Origin: Phlegmacium glaucopus
Lineage: Eukaryota; Basidiomycota; Agaricomycetes; Agaricales; Cortinariaceae
Direction: 5' to 3'
Assembly (NCBI GenBank): GCA_015039465.1
Contig: MU130348.1
Span: 238,926-302,925, forward strand
Length of the DNA stretch: 64,000 bases
Shown here: in pieces, positions 21,981 to 33,759 of the stretch
Position numbering within the stretch: position 1 is the stretch's first letter
Layout: each line of letters starts with the position of its first letter
The notes under the pieces: model-generated
Database searches by the model: none
The model's input: only the letters and a program-made list of their open reading frames with translations
Told to the model about the DNA's origin: nothing
Program-made: the position numbers and the translations under genes

Positions 21981-23570
21981 CCTCAGATTAATCATAGGTT
22001 TATTCAGGCCTGGAATTCCTTGCAGTCATGACCTTGGACGATTTGCAGAATATACCGAAAATGCAGAGGAAAGTCGAGTCTTACGGCGAATGGAGGTGAA
22101 CGTGGGCTGCGAAGAATAAGAGCGTAGCTTGCCAGTGACGCAGCTCCAAAGGTACTTAAGCTAATATCTCCTCCTGACCGCCCTCTATCATCTCACCGCT
22201 GAAAACGACCCTTTCCCATACAAATAGGATATTACAAGTACTACGCGCCAGCTGGACTCTCCTACACACTCGGACCATTCTTCAGCTCATACCTGCCAGA
22301 CGATTGTGCACTACATATACCCAGAAGATCGTAAACGAAAGGTTAGTTCAAACGCACTTAGCACATATACAACAACTTACTACGTTCACATAGCAAGGAC
22401 AGCCATATGAGCTTAGTAGATATTGCCTTCAAATTTACCCTTCGAATACTCAATTGAGTCAATACATTGTCTTCAGCATTCTCCCCTTATTCTGTTACGC
22501 TCCCCTATCGTATACCAAGTCATAAAAGGCCTTCTAAAGATGTTCGAGCTTAGGGAAGGGTCAGTCCAGCTCAAAGCATCAATCGATAACAACCCTTCAT
22601 CGTCGTCTGCAGCATCTATTCAGCATTGTTCCTCTTCCCATATTGATTGGGTCGAGATGGTAGCGGTTGATTAGGTGTTAATCATCAGAAAAGTGATATT
22701 TCAAACGTATCCCAGATTCGACATTGTTCGAATCCGTTGAATGGAGGTGAGCTGATGTCGAAAAGAAAGGGAAACGAGTCAATAACTCACCTTTCGTCTA
22801 CTAGATCCAATGAAACAACCGTATCGACGGTGTCGTCATCTGTGCCACTATATCAATAACAGATTAGGCCTCTTCCATCGCATCCAAAGCTTCATCAAGA
22901 TGGAGTCGAGATGATAGTGTTAATCAGGTGTTAATCGTCAGAAAAGCGATATTTACAACTTACCGTAGATTCGACGTTGTCCGAATCCATTGAATAGAGG
23001 TGAGCTGATGTCGAAAATAAAAGAAAATGAGTCAATAGCTCACCTTTCGTCTACTAGATCCAATGAAACAACATTGTCGTCATCTGTGCTACTATATCAA
23101 CAACGGGATTAGGCCTCCTTCATCACATCCAAATGTTCATCAAGTACAGTATGGGCATTGCCCCTCCAACAGTGTCAACGAACGATTTATGTTCCGTTCG
23201 TTGAATCTGTCGTTTTTATGATTCGAGTTGTAACTCGGTGTTCTTATCTAACAGAGGTGAGTTTATGTCAAAAACAGAAAGTCAGTAGCTCACTTGCCCT
23301 CAGGATCTGGTGATCACTATGATCATCTTTTTGGTGACAGGTATCAATGATGGAAGCTAGTCTGAGGCCAGGTTTACCTTGGAAACTCGGTTACCCAAAA
23401 TAAGACAAGTTGCATAACCATCTTCTCCTCAAATTAGTTAGCATGTATACATGGCGATGCGATTCTACCTGATCAAAAATCGGATTATGATTATGACAGC
23501 GACAGTTTGTTAAGATCCATCATGAACTTCAAGCTTTTATCTCAGTCACTGTATTAGATCTAGATGCTAG
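21981..23570. repeat. Unit spacer U5
   Basis: Closely similar to U1. Modules lie at about 22660-22880, 22915-23130 and 23150-23300. Their arms (AGGTGAG at about 22745, 22997 and 23256; matching CTCACC about 40 nt later) are well kept. On the minus strand each module offers a GTGAG donor and a CAG or TAG acceptor around a 40-nt intron. No intact gene. Confidence 0.55.
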
Positions 23571-23575
23571 ACTGT

Positions 23576-23583
23576 TATATAAA
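23576..23583 (+). promoter_or_regulatory. TATA box of T5
   Basis: TATATAAA, 53 nt before the T5 ATG. Confidence 0.6.
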
Positions 23584-23628
23584 GGAAGGGTCAGAGATGC
23601 AATAAGTCATTAAAACAGACACGAAGTC

Positions 23629-24866
23629 ATGAAGCTAAGTCTTGAAGACTTTGCTATTATTGCGTTATGTCTCGAAGGCTTTCTTTACGGTAAGATATCT
23701 TCTACAGCTTTCACGGCACCTGCTAAAGAAGTATAATATTAACCTGTCCCAGGAGTGTATTCTGGCATATTCGCCATATATTTACAAGACCACTGGACAT
23801 CGAACAAAGGGACCGACAAGAGAAATGTCATTTTCTATGCTCTGTGTGCTCTATATATGCTCTCTGTTGTCGACGTTGTGGTTGATATAACAAATTTCAT
23901 GCTTTCAGTTAGTACCAATTTCATCGGTAACAATAACCATCTTTTTTACTCTTTCTGTTTTGCAGAATCCAACGGTATCCCTCCACATATATTTTATTCA
24001 AGTCGCAGTATCAGGTTGCTGCGATTTTATAGCCCAATCTATCCTAGTATGTATAAACTACTTATCCCCAACATTTATTTTATTCATGGAAATCATAAAG
24101 ATCTACCGTTGCTGGATTCTGTGGGGTTGCAATATCCGTGTCGTGATCATTCCTTCAATCTTGGCATTTGTATTCTTAGGTCGGTCAACCTATCTTATTT
24201 GACTGGCCAATTTCAATTCGTTGTCTCTAGCTATGTGGCTAGCGGGTATCGGCGCAGAGTACATTTTATCAGACCAAGTTTTGCGACTTGCCTGGGGGCC
24301 TTGGCTGGATGTAGCAAGTCTCGCCATGTCCATGAGTGTGAATGCTCTGGTGACAGGCTTGATCGTGTGGAAGATCTTCAAAGTGTACCGTGAAGTTAAA
24401 TCCGTGGAGTCGGATGACCAAACTTTGCGCGTCACTGGAGGGAGCAAAATTCTGACTGTCATATTCGCGCTAATTGAATCTGGCATGATGTTGTTTGCAA
24501 TCCAATTGGCTCGAGTCGTGGTTACCATTCTTCCAGAGACGGACACTGTCGATGAAGCTTATAATATCATCGTTTATATCTACCAAATGCTCAATGTGGT
24601 TCCAACATCAGTCATTGCTACTTCTTATTTACTAATAACATGGGTCTGTCTAGGGCATAACACCCACAATCATCTTTGTGCGGCTATCAATGGGATTGTC
24701 GTTCTACGACAAGGAGTCCATGATAGAATCTAGCGTCGGGAGTTTGCGCTTTGCGGATAACAATCCAAATCCAAATCCGGAAATAGGAGATGCCGATATC
24801 GTGAATAGAGACGATGATAGTGGCGTTCGAATAAGCGACGATATCCAGATGGTAGATAGAACATAG
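23629..24866 (+). CDS. T5: orphan seven-transmembrane protein, six exons, intact (317 aa)
   Basis: Exons are 23629-23689, 23753-23907, 23966-24046, 24101-24179, 24231-24595 and 24654-24866. The frame is open to TAG. Start MKLSLEDFAIIAL, subtype 1 exon 2 (KRNVIFYALCALYMLS), motif IYRCWILWGCNI, tail ending VDRT as in T1. The TM4-TM5 loop reads GIGAEYILSDQVLRLAWGPW and the TM6-TM7 loop has PETDTVDEAYN. The donor of the last intron is GTGGTT instead of the usual GTGATT, the only unusual splice signal. Membrane protein of unknown ligand or function. Confidence 0.8.
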
Positions 24867-25505
24867 ATCATGTGGCGTAGGAAATACTCATCGTTGTCCA
24901 AAATGTCCATCATCAAACGCATCTCATTCATTCTGGTTATTGACACTTACTGTAGAGCCAGCTCGTGCTGTCCTGTTCTTAACTCAAGTACCGTCTTTCT
25001 TTCATTCTGAATAGACCCATGGTAGATAGTATACCATGTTAATAACATATAGAATCATTAACTCCTTGGACTCGGTCCTTGATTCCCACCACCGTGCGTC
25101 GTTGGTGGCTAGTTACTGGTTACTGGTCCCTGCCCAACAATATCTTCTGGAACGTTGGCCACCACCAACAACAACCTCATTCACAACTCAGATCGATCGT
25201 AAATAATTCCCGCTGGCACCGGGTCGTTCCAATATAGGGTTCACACTGAGGCGCCGGGAGCAGAGGGGAGACAACGATTCTGTGATAACATACCTCCTAG
25301 TACTTATCTCATATCATCTCTCGCAGACTTCTTAGCAGCGGTGTATATTTAACTGTCCAGTATTATAATCCTGCATTCAGTTTACCATAACAGATGGGGA
25401 CGAGACTAGTGATCACAACCAACCTATCGAGGACTGGGTGGTATCCTAGTCTAGGAGTCGAATCCGGATCTCGTACCGCCAGCTGTACATAGAGGATGTA
25501 CTAAA
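24867..25505. repeat. Unit spacer D5 with kinase exon-1 relic
   Basis: As in D1: minus-strand relic LVVANVPEDIVGQG near 25130-25170, then the conserved spacer to the H6 truncation point. No gene. Confidence 0.55.
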
Positions 25506-27690
25506 ACGGCTATGAAAAAATAAGATAAATCAGCCTTTTAACAACAAGCGGAGAAAACATACATTGTTAGCCATCACGTTGACATTATCCGTCAAACCTT
25601 TCCACGTCCCACCAACATTCGTGGCCCTAGCCTGACCACCCAACCGACTTCCGTCCCGACGTCTCTAGCATCACGAGTGACTTCATCAGTGAAAACACTC
25701 AAACTCTCTGTCATTCCATTGACTATCTCTTTCAATTCCAAGATATTTCCACGTACATCAACCTCCAATCCTCATCAAATCACCACCAGCGATGGGCTTT
25801 GATCCCTTCTGCGATTGAACGCACTTGATTGGTCAAATTCATGGCCAGGAGGTTGACGTTATCAGTAAGGACCTAGAAAAAGTCATCCGTTCGAGATCAT
25901 ATTATGAGGAAAAAGAGAACCGGAAACCACCAACCTTCCACATTCCCTGAAAGTTAGGTAAAACCGCCTGTCCACCTAAGATACCTTCCCTTCTAACTTC
26001 CAAACTGACTTGAGTGACTTCGTTAGCCAATGTGCCCAACTGAGCGGCCATGGAGTTGACGGTCATCTTCAAATCAAGAATCTCTTGAACATCAACATTG
26101 ATGAAGGCCACCTAAGGCAAGAGCTTTCGTAACCTCTGAGATGGATACCACTTGATTGGCCAAATTCGAAGTCATTTTCTGTCGAAGATTGTCATAAAAT
26201 GAGAATGAAAGGATGGAATGAATTGACATACGCTGATGTTCCTGGTCAAATCAGCCCAGGTTCCTTGCACACCCTCCACTCTTGCTCGACCTCCCAATAT
26301 ACCCTGCGTCCCGACTTCCAAAGCTACCCTCGTCACTTCATAATCAAATGCTGACAACTGGGCCACCATGGAATTGACGGTTCCTACAAAGCTTGATAGT
26401 TGAAATAGTCCATAATCTAGTCGACAAGAAAAATACCTTTCAACGTTAACATTTCACCCCTCGACGGATATCTCGATCTCCTGGGTCAAATCACCCCTAG
26501 CGACGGCGGTCGTGACAACTGCAATTGACCGTACTTGATCTGTAAGAGAGGAAGACATTCGATTGACCCTATCGAAAGGACGGTTTTCATCAAGACTGTC
26601 ATGCAAAACACAAACACGTACGTTCCGGGCCAAATTCAACCACATGCCTTCCACGTCCGGTATATGAAAGTGACTTCAGTGACTTCCGCCGCCGACGCTC
26701 GTAATCTGACAAAACAATCAGTCCACGTCCAGAGAAAGTATGACCAGAGCGAGCTAACCACCATTCCATTGATAGTATTCTTGAGATCTAGAATTTCACC
26801 TGGAGCATCCACTTCAATTTGTTTGCTGAGATCTCCCAGTGCGACTGCCTTGGTCACATTCGCTATAGATCATACCTAGTGAGCAATAAAACCGTTAGTG
26901 GGGAGTAAAGATGTGTAACAAGTAAGTTGCGAACTTTGAGATGTTTTGCTTCCAATTTGTTGACTACCCCTGTCAATTCTCGCCATGTGCCCTCGACGTC
27001 GAGAACGAGAGCTTGTCCGCCAAGTTTTCTGTTCAGTGGGATAAGCCTGATGTCGCTTGATCGATCGATGCGTACCCTTCACTTCTGACTTCAGATACAC
27101 GAGTCCTTTGAAAATTGTCCTTCTAGGAATGGTTTAGGACATGGATGAATGAAAATATACCATGGTATTGATGACGTCCTTGAGTTGAACCATGATCACA
27201 CCCTGAACGGGGAGGGTAATTTTTTGAATAAGAACGCCTCGTGCAACAGGGTCGTGGACGCGAGCGACATTTTGGACCTGAGCGTTTAGTAGTTTAATTT
27301 TTGTTGGACTGATATAAGCGTATGCGGGGAGCATGAGGGGGACTGATCCTTCCATAGGTGGGACAATGAGGACGGGCTGTTGGAGGAGCTGAATTGTGAC
27401 CAGGACCGTTAGCGATGGGAGTATGATGGGCAGCTGCGGCAGCGTGAATCTGATAATCTTTCAAATTTCCGTAAGTGCGAGAGAATATATTGGAAGGATC
27501 AATGGACGATTGCAGACCCAGTGAGAGAAATTGTCATGTGATCGCCATGTGATCGCCTGGTTCCATTTCGAATATTGTACTTGGTCTTTGATCCCACTGC
27601 TAGTACTGAATCACTCCGTCATTGGTGCTGTCCAAAGATATCTGGCAAACTGGCCTCCACGACCAACTTATTTTCCCAACCTCATTCGCC
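25506..27690 (-). pseudogene. Truncated group III histidine kinase fragment H6
   Basis: The minus strand shows a decayed N-terminal exon near 27640-27570, LLNAQVQNVARV (27300-27250), the repeat with [20 protein letters not shown] (26860-26800), [28 protein letters not shown] (26560-26460), QLSAFDYEVTRVALEVG (26360-26310), and [17 protein letters not shown] (26080-26030). The final exon before the truncation point is shortened (about 25506-25520). A deletion near 26670 fuses two repeats. Frame changes between blocks make it a pseudogene. No kinase or receiver domain. Confidence 0.82.
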
Positions 27691-29045
27691 CCTCAGATTA
27701 ATCATAGGTTTATTCAGGCCTGGGATTCGTTGCAGACGTGACCTTGGACGACTTGCAGAATAAACCGAAAAGCGAAAAGGCAGAGGAAAGTCGGCTCTTC
27801 TGGCGAATGGAGGTGACGAGGGCTGTGAAGAACAAGAGCATGACTGAAGACCAGGGCCCAAAGGTACTTTACCTAATATCTCCTCTACACCGCCCTCTAT
27901 CATCTCACCGCTAAAACAACCCCTCTTTCCACATGTCAGCCAAACTCTCTTATCGCCCTCAGACCATTCTTACCCCTTCAACCCCCGCAAGACGATTGTG
28001 CACCATATATACGCAGAAAGGTCGAACACGAAAGGTTAGTCAAACGCAGATTAGCACGGATATAGCAGCTTACTGCATTTAATCAGAGACCCACTGCTTG
28101 TGTAGTTTTGGACCTAGTAGGACAGCCATACAAGCGTAGTATATCATATTCAACTTTCTTCTTCGAATACTCCATTCATCGTCTTCAGCATCTTCGCTTT
28201 ATTCCTTTTGCCCTCCCTTATCATATACCAAGCCGTAGAAGGCCTTCAAAAGATGTAGGGAATGATCAGTCCAGCTCAAGGCAACAGTCATTAACAACCT
28301 TATCTAGTCGTCTGCGGCACCTATTCAACATTGTTCATCTTCAACATGTTTATGAGGTCGAGATGGTAGCATTGATCAGGTGTTGATCATCAGAAAAGTG
28401 ATATTTCAAAGCTATCATAGATTCGACGTCTTTGAATAGAGGTGAGCTAATGAAGAAAAGAAAAGAAAATGAGTCAATAACTCACCTTTTTGTCTACTAG
28501 ATCCAATGAAACGACCGTGTCGTCATCTGTGCTACGATATCAACAACAGGATTAGGCCTCTTTCATAGACGATCGTATCCAAAGATTCATCCACTCCAAC
28601 AGCGTCAACGAACAATTTAGTTTCCGTTCGTTGAATTTGTCATTTTGTGATTCGAGTTGTAACTAGGTAACAGAGATGAGTTTATGAAAATAGGAAGCCA
28701 GTAGCGAACTTGTCGTCAGAGTAATATAGCTACGTCATGAATTGGATTGATATGATAATCACTATGATGAAAGGCAGTCAGAGGCCAGGAAGCCCAGGCT
28801 TACCTCGGAAAACTCGGTTACCTAAAATAAGTCAAGGTTGCATAACCATTTCTACCTCAAACTAGTCGCATGTAATAGATGGCGATGCGACACACATTTC
28901 TACCTGATCAAAAATCGGATTATGATTATGACAACGGACAGTTTATTAAGATCGTCACGAACGTCAAGCATTATCTCGGTCTTCGTTGTGGAAGCGGGTG
29001 TACAAAGAAAGACATACATGTGTATTTGATATTGATGCTATTAGA
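27691..29045. repeat. Unit spacer U6 (shortened modules)
   Basis: Related to U1 but more diverged, with two modules (about 28370-28560 and 28600-28720) instead of three. Arms are seen at about 28440 and 28484. The minus strand at 27750-27860 carries the decayed block also seen at 63300 (SSQPSSPPFARRADF frame). No intact gene. Confidence 0.5.
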
Positions 29046-29049
29046 CTAT

Positions 29050-29057
29050 TATATAAA
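29050..29057 (+). promoter_or_regulatory. TATA box of T6
   Basis: TATATAAA, 53 nt before the T6 ATG. Confidence 0.55.
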
Positions 29058-29102
29058 GCAAGGGTCAAAGATGTAATAGGTCATTAAAACAGACACGAAG
29101 TC

Positions 29103-30343
29103 ATGAAGCTAACTGTTGAAGAAGTTGACATTATTGGAGCATGTCTCGAAGGCTTTTTGTACGGTAAGATATTTGTTGTACAACTTTCACGGCCTCTGAT
29201 AAAGAAGTATATTAACCTGTCTCAGGACTCTATTCTGGCATATTTGCCATGTATCTACAAGACCACTGTCAGACATCGGAGAAAGGCACCGACAAGTTGC
29301 CGACAAGACGAAAAATATTGTTTTCTATGCTCTGTGTGCTTTATATGTTCTATCTCTTGTTACCGTTGTACTTGATACAACAGATTTCATATATGGGGTC
29401 AGTAACAATTCCATCAGTAACGATAACCATCTTTTTTTATGCTTTCAGTTATGCAGATTCAGGAGGATCTAACGGCATTCCTCGACATGTCTATTGCTCA
29501 AGGCACAGTATTTGGCTGCTGCGATTTCATCGCTCAAGCTATCCTTGTATGTATAAACTACTATGCCTATCATTTATTTTATTCATGCAAATCTTAAAGA
29601 TCTACCGTTGCTGGATTGTGTGGGGTTGCCATATCCGTGTTGTGATCCTTCCTTCAATCTTGGCATTTGTATTCTTAGGTCAGTCATGCCATCTTATTTG
29701 ACTGGCAAAATACGATTCATCGCCTCTAGCTACGTGGCTAGCGGGTACCGGTTCACAGTACATTTTCTCTGGGCAAAGCTTGGAAACTGGCTGGGGGTTT
29801 TGGCTGCTGTCAGCAAGTGTCGTAATGTCCATGACTGTGAATGCTCTGGTGACGGGCTTGATAATCTTCAAGATATCCAATGTGTACCGTGAAGTCAAAT
29901 CCGCCTCGGACGACCAAACCTTAGGCACCACTGCCAGGAGCAAAATTCGGACTGTCATGTTCGTGCTAATTGAATCTGGCATGATGTTGTTTCCGATCCA
30001 ATTGGCTCGGCTCGTGGTTGCCATTCTTCCAGCGACGGACACTGTCTTTGGTGTTTATGATGTCATCGTTTATATCCATCAAATGCTCAATGTGATTACA
30101 ACATCAGTCACTTCTATTTCTTATTTGACTAATCACTAGGGTATAACACCCACAATCATCCTGGTGCGGGTCTCAATGGGATTGTCGTTCTACGACAAGG
30201 AATCCATGATAGAATCCGAGTCTACTGTCGGGAGTTTGCGCTTTGCAAATCCAATACCGGAAACTGGAGATGTGGATATCGTGGATAGAGACGATGATAT
30301 TGGCGTTCAACAAAGTGACGATATCCAGATGCTAGATCGATGA
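29103..30343 (+). pseudogene. T6: seven-transmembrane gene with exon 2 frameshift
   Basis: Exons matching the family are 29103-29163, 29226-29397, 29457-29546, 29600-29678, 29730-30091 and 30140-30343. Exon 2 is 172 nt, where 158 would keep the frame. An 11-nt tandem duplication (CCGACAAG at 29289-29296 and again at 29300-29307) accounts for most of the excess and breaks the frame before TM2. Downstream exons are open and family-like: IYRCWIVWGCHI, loop GTGSQYIFSGQSLETGWGFW, tail ending LDR. I found no alternative acceptor that restores the phase. It could still be functional if the duplication is a sequencing error. Confidence 0.72.
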
Positions 30344-30700
30344 TTATACACCCAGCTAGAATTAGATCTTGTAGATACGCTGTGGTCAAGCGTGGGAAAG
30401 ACTGATCGTTGTCGGAAAACGTCCATCATTAAACGCATCTCATTCGGGTCAGCTTACTGGAGAGCTCGTGCTGTCCTATTCTTGACTCTCCGAATAGACC
30501 CCATAAACATTATACCATAGTAATCAAAAAAATGGAATCATCCAAGTCCTTGGAGTTGGTCTTTGATCTTTCCGTCGTTCGTCGCTGCTTACTGCTCACT
30601 GGGCACTATCCAACAATATCCTCTGGAAATTTGGCCACCACCACCAACAACCTCATTCACGACTCAGATTAATGATAAATTCTAAATCAAAATCATATCA
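30344..30700. repeat. Unit spacer D6 with kinase exon-1 relic
   Basis: 3' flank of T6. The minus strand near 30610-30660 reads LLVVVAKFPEDIVG and then a TAG. No H fragment follows; the spacer passes into U-type sequence, so the kinase part was lost from this unit. Confidence 0.5.
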
Positions 30701-32470
30701 TTGGGACTGCAGTTCGTTGTAGGCGCGACCGTGGACAAATTTCTGGATAGACCGAAAGAAGAAGCCGGGCCTTGTGGGGATGAAGGTCACGAGGGCTGCA
30801 AAGAAGTGCAAGGCTGCCAGTGATGCAGGTCCAAAGGTACTTAACCTAACGTCTCCTCGTCAACATAAACTCACCGCTCTCTATTCATCTCACTGCTGAA
30901 TCAACACTCAGACCATATTTACTTGTCCCTTCCACTCACACCTACAAGACGATGGTGCACTACATATGCGCAGAAAGATTGAATACAAAAGGTCAGCTCA
31001 AATTAATGTTAACGCGCATACAGTAACTTGCTGCGTTTAATCGTAGACCCACCGCATGTATGATGGCATGTTTTTACACCTGGTATGACCTTAGTATATT
31101 TCATACTCAAATTTCGTCTTCAAAGACTCACTTCATTGTCTTCAGCATGTTCTCTCCCATCCACTTTCTTCTTTTTACGCTCCATTATCATATACCGAGC
31201 CGTAAAAGGCCTTCAAAAGATGTTAGAGCGTAGGGAATGGCTAGTCCAACTCAACGCAACAATCAATAATAATCTTATCTCAGTGAAATCACCCTGCACA
31301 GAGGGATCTTTCGGAGTCCACCTAGTTCTCTGACTCCCCGGAACATCTGATATCAGTCTTCTCTGGCAAATTCATCAACGTATTATTTTCAGCCTCATCC
31401 ACCGCTCACATTAATCATAGGCTTATTCAGGCCTGGGATTCATTTCAGGCGCGACCTTGGACAATTTGCTGGAGAAACCAAAAATACAGAGGAAAGCCAG
31501 GTCTTATGGCGAATGGAGTAGGGCCGTGAAGAATAAGTGTGTAGCTAGAGGGCAAGGTCTAACGGTACTTAACCTCATCTCTCCTCGTCAACATAAACTC
31601 ACCGCCATGTATCTTCTCACTGCTGAAAACGACTCTCCCATACAAACCAGATGCTACACGGACTACACGCCAGCTAAACTCATATCACACTAAGACTTGT
31701 CTTCAGCTCATACCTACAAGACGATTGTGCGCTACATATACCCAGAAAGATCGAACACGAAAGGTTAGTTCAAACGCACATTAGCCCGTATACAGCAACT
31801 TACTACGTTCAATCGTAGACCCACCGCTTGTGATTTTGCACGCAATAGGACAGCCATATGAGCTTAGTAGATATCATTTTCAAATTATCATTCTTGAATA
31901 CTCAATTCATTGTATCCAGCATCTTCTCTTCCGTTCGCTTTATTATTATTTTCGCTCCACCAAGTCGTAAAATGCCTTCAAAAGATGTTTGAGCATAGGG
32001 AAAAGTCAGTCCACCTCAAAGCAACAATCGATAACAACCTTACCTCGTCGTCCGTAGCATATATTCAACGTTGTTCATCTTCCCATATTGATAGGGTCAA
32101 GTTGGTAGCTTTGGTCAGGTGATTGATCATCAGAAAGGCGATATTTCAAAGCTACCATAGATTCGACGTTGTTCAAAGTCATTGAATAGAGGTGAGCTGA
32201 CGTCGAAAAGAAAAGGTCAGTAACTCACCTTTCATCTACTAGATCCCGTGTTGCTACTATATCAACAACAGCCTCTTTCGTCACATCCAAAGGTTCATCA
32301 AGTACGGCACGGGCGCCACTTCTTCAACAGCGTCAACGAACGGTTTAGGTTCCGTCCACCGAATCTGTCGTTTTTGTGATTCGAGTTGTAACCGGGCGTT
32401 TGACTCTAACAGAGGTGAGCTTTCGTCAAAATTGGAAGCCAGTAGCTCACTTGCCGTCAGAGCATGTGAT
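30701..32470. repeat. Two U-type spacers in tandem
   Basis: The U block starts twice: 30720-31330 and 31430-32470. Each has the decayed block, the CTACATAT..CAGAAAGAT block (30960, 31735) and the AAAGGCCTTCAAAAGATGTT block (31205, 31972). The second continues into one module pair (32110-32470). On the minus strand near 32250-32330 a frame LDEPLDVTKEAVVDIVAT stays open here but carries an insertion with a stop in most other units. No complete gene. Confidence 0.5.
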
Positions 32471-32940
32471 AATTCGTCTTTACGCTATCATAAAAGACTT
32501 GGTTTTTACTCCAATTTAATATCGCTTTATCGACATTCAAGGCCAGACAGTGCGCTTTACCTACTCAATCTTGCTGAACGATTTCAAGCCCTCGAGGACT
32601 CCAAAGCTGCTTGATCTTGTCTACGCAAAGATTTCGAGCGAAAAATAGCCGTCAATCATGCTATGTCGGGTATCTATGATTTGACAGGCGGTGTGTTTCT
32701 TCCTGCCTTCCATCGTCCATTGAGGATGATGCCAAATAGAAGGTGATTCGGTTGGGTTTTGGTGAAGGAACAACCATTGACACGGGGTTTCGTCTTTATG
32801 AACATGATCTGCCGGTTGTTGGTTGTCACAACGTTCATGTCGAGGACTCTGCTTTTTAGCTCTTATGAATCCTGAATGGATCTTTTTTTGGAAAACCGCG
32901 CGGTGGGATTCCACACACTACATATGATATAATACTTGTC
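32471..32940. other. Insert not found elsewhere in the window
   Basis: About 470 bp with no copy elsewhere that I noticed, sitting inside a U-type spacer. On the plus strand 32480-32614 ends an open frame with SLYRHSRPDSALYLLNLAER and FQALEDSKAA, which looks like a helical protein segment. On the other strand 32621-32914 is open but rich in His and Gln and not convincing. I cannot assign a family. It may be a fragment of an unrelated gene or a mobile element. Confidence 0.4.
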
Positions 32941-33700
32941 CTTTCAAATTGTCTACTGGAGAGCCGCATCCTGCAGCCAAAGAAAGTACAATCCCTCCCT
33001 TATCATATACCAAGTCGTAAAAGGCCTTCAAAAGATGTTCGAGCGTAGGGAAAGGGCAGTCCAGCTCACAGAAACAATCGATAATAACCTTATCTCGTTG
33101 TCTGCAGCATCTATTCAGCACTGTTCATCTTCCCATATTTATTGGGTCGAGATGGTAGCGTTGATCAGGTGTTAATCATCAGAAAAGCGATATTTCCAAG
33201 CTATCATAGATTCGACGTTGTTCGAATTCATTGAATAGAGGTGAGCTGATGTCGAAAGGAAAAGGAAACGAGCCAATAACTCACCTTTCGTCTACTAATT
33301 CCAATGAAACAAACCGTGCCGGATTAGGCCTCTTTCATCAACAGTTGTAGTCAAAGGTTCATCAAATACGGCACTGGGTGTCACTCCTCCAACAGCGTCA
33401 GCGAACGATTTAGTTTTCGTTCGTTGAATATGTTGTTTTGTGAGTCGAGTTGCAACTAGGGCGTTCGAATCTAACAGAGGTGAGGTGAGTTAATGTCAAA
33501 AAAACAGGAAGCCAGTAGCTCACTTGCCGTCGGAGTAGCATCACCGTTTTCTGCCTCAAACTAGTTAGCATGTATATGGGGTGATGCGGTACACATTCCT
33601 ACCTGATCGAAATTCGGATCATGATTGACAGTGGCAGTTTGTCAAGAATCATCACGAACTTCAAGCTTTATCTCAGTCACTGTATTTGATGTAGATGCCA
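32941..33700. repeat. Unit spacer U7 (partial)
   Basis: From the AAAGGCCTTCAAAAGATGTT block (33018) through modules at about 33160-33380 and 33400-33530, with AGGTGAG and CTCACC arms, to the T7 promoter. A minus-strand frame at 32918-33121 (PTLEHLLKAFYDLVYDKGG) is open here but interrupted in related units, and may reflect the original coding frame of U. Confidence 0.5.
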
Positions 33701-33706
33701 GACTCG

Positions 33707-33714
33707 TATATAAA
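33707..33714 (+). promoter_or_regulatory. TATA box of T7
   Basis: TATATAAA, 53 nt before the T7 ATG. Confidence 0.55.
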
Positions 33715-33759
33715 AGAAGGGTCAGAAATGCAATAGGTCATTACAACAGACACGAAGTT

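Noticed and set aside
22660..23300. Splice-box modules as a CRISPR array
   Set aside because: Modules are about 240 bp, diverged, only two or three per unit, in a eukaryotic genome; there are no short direct repeats with unique spacers.
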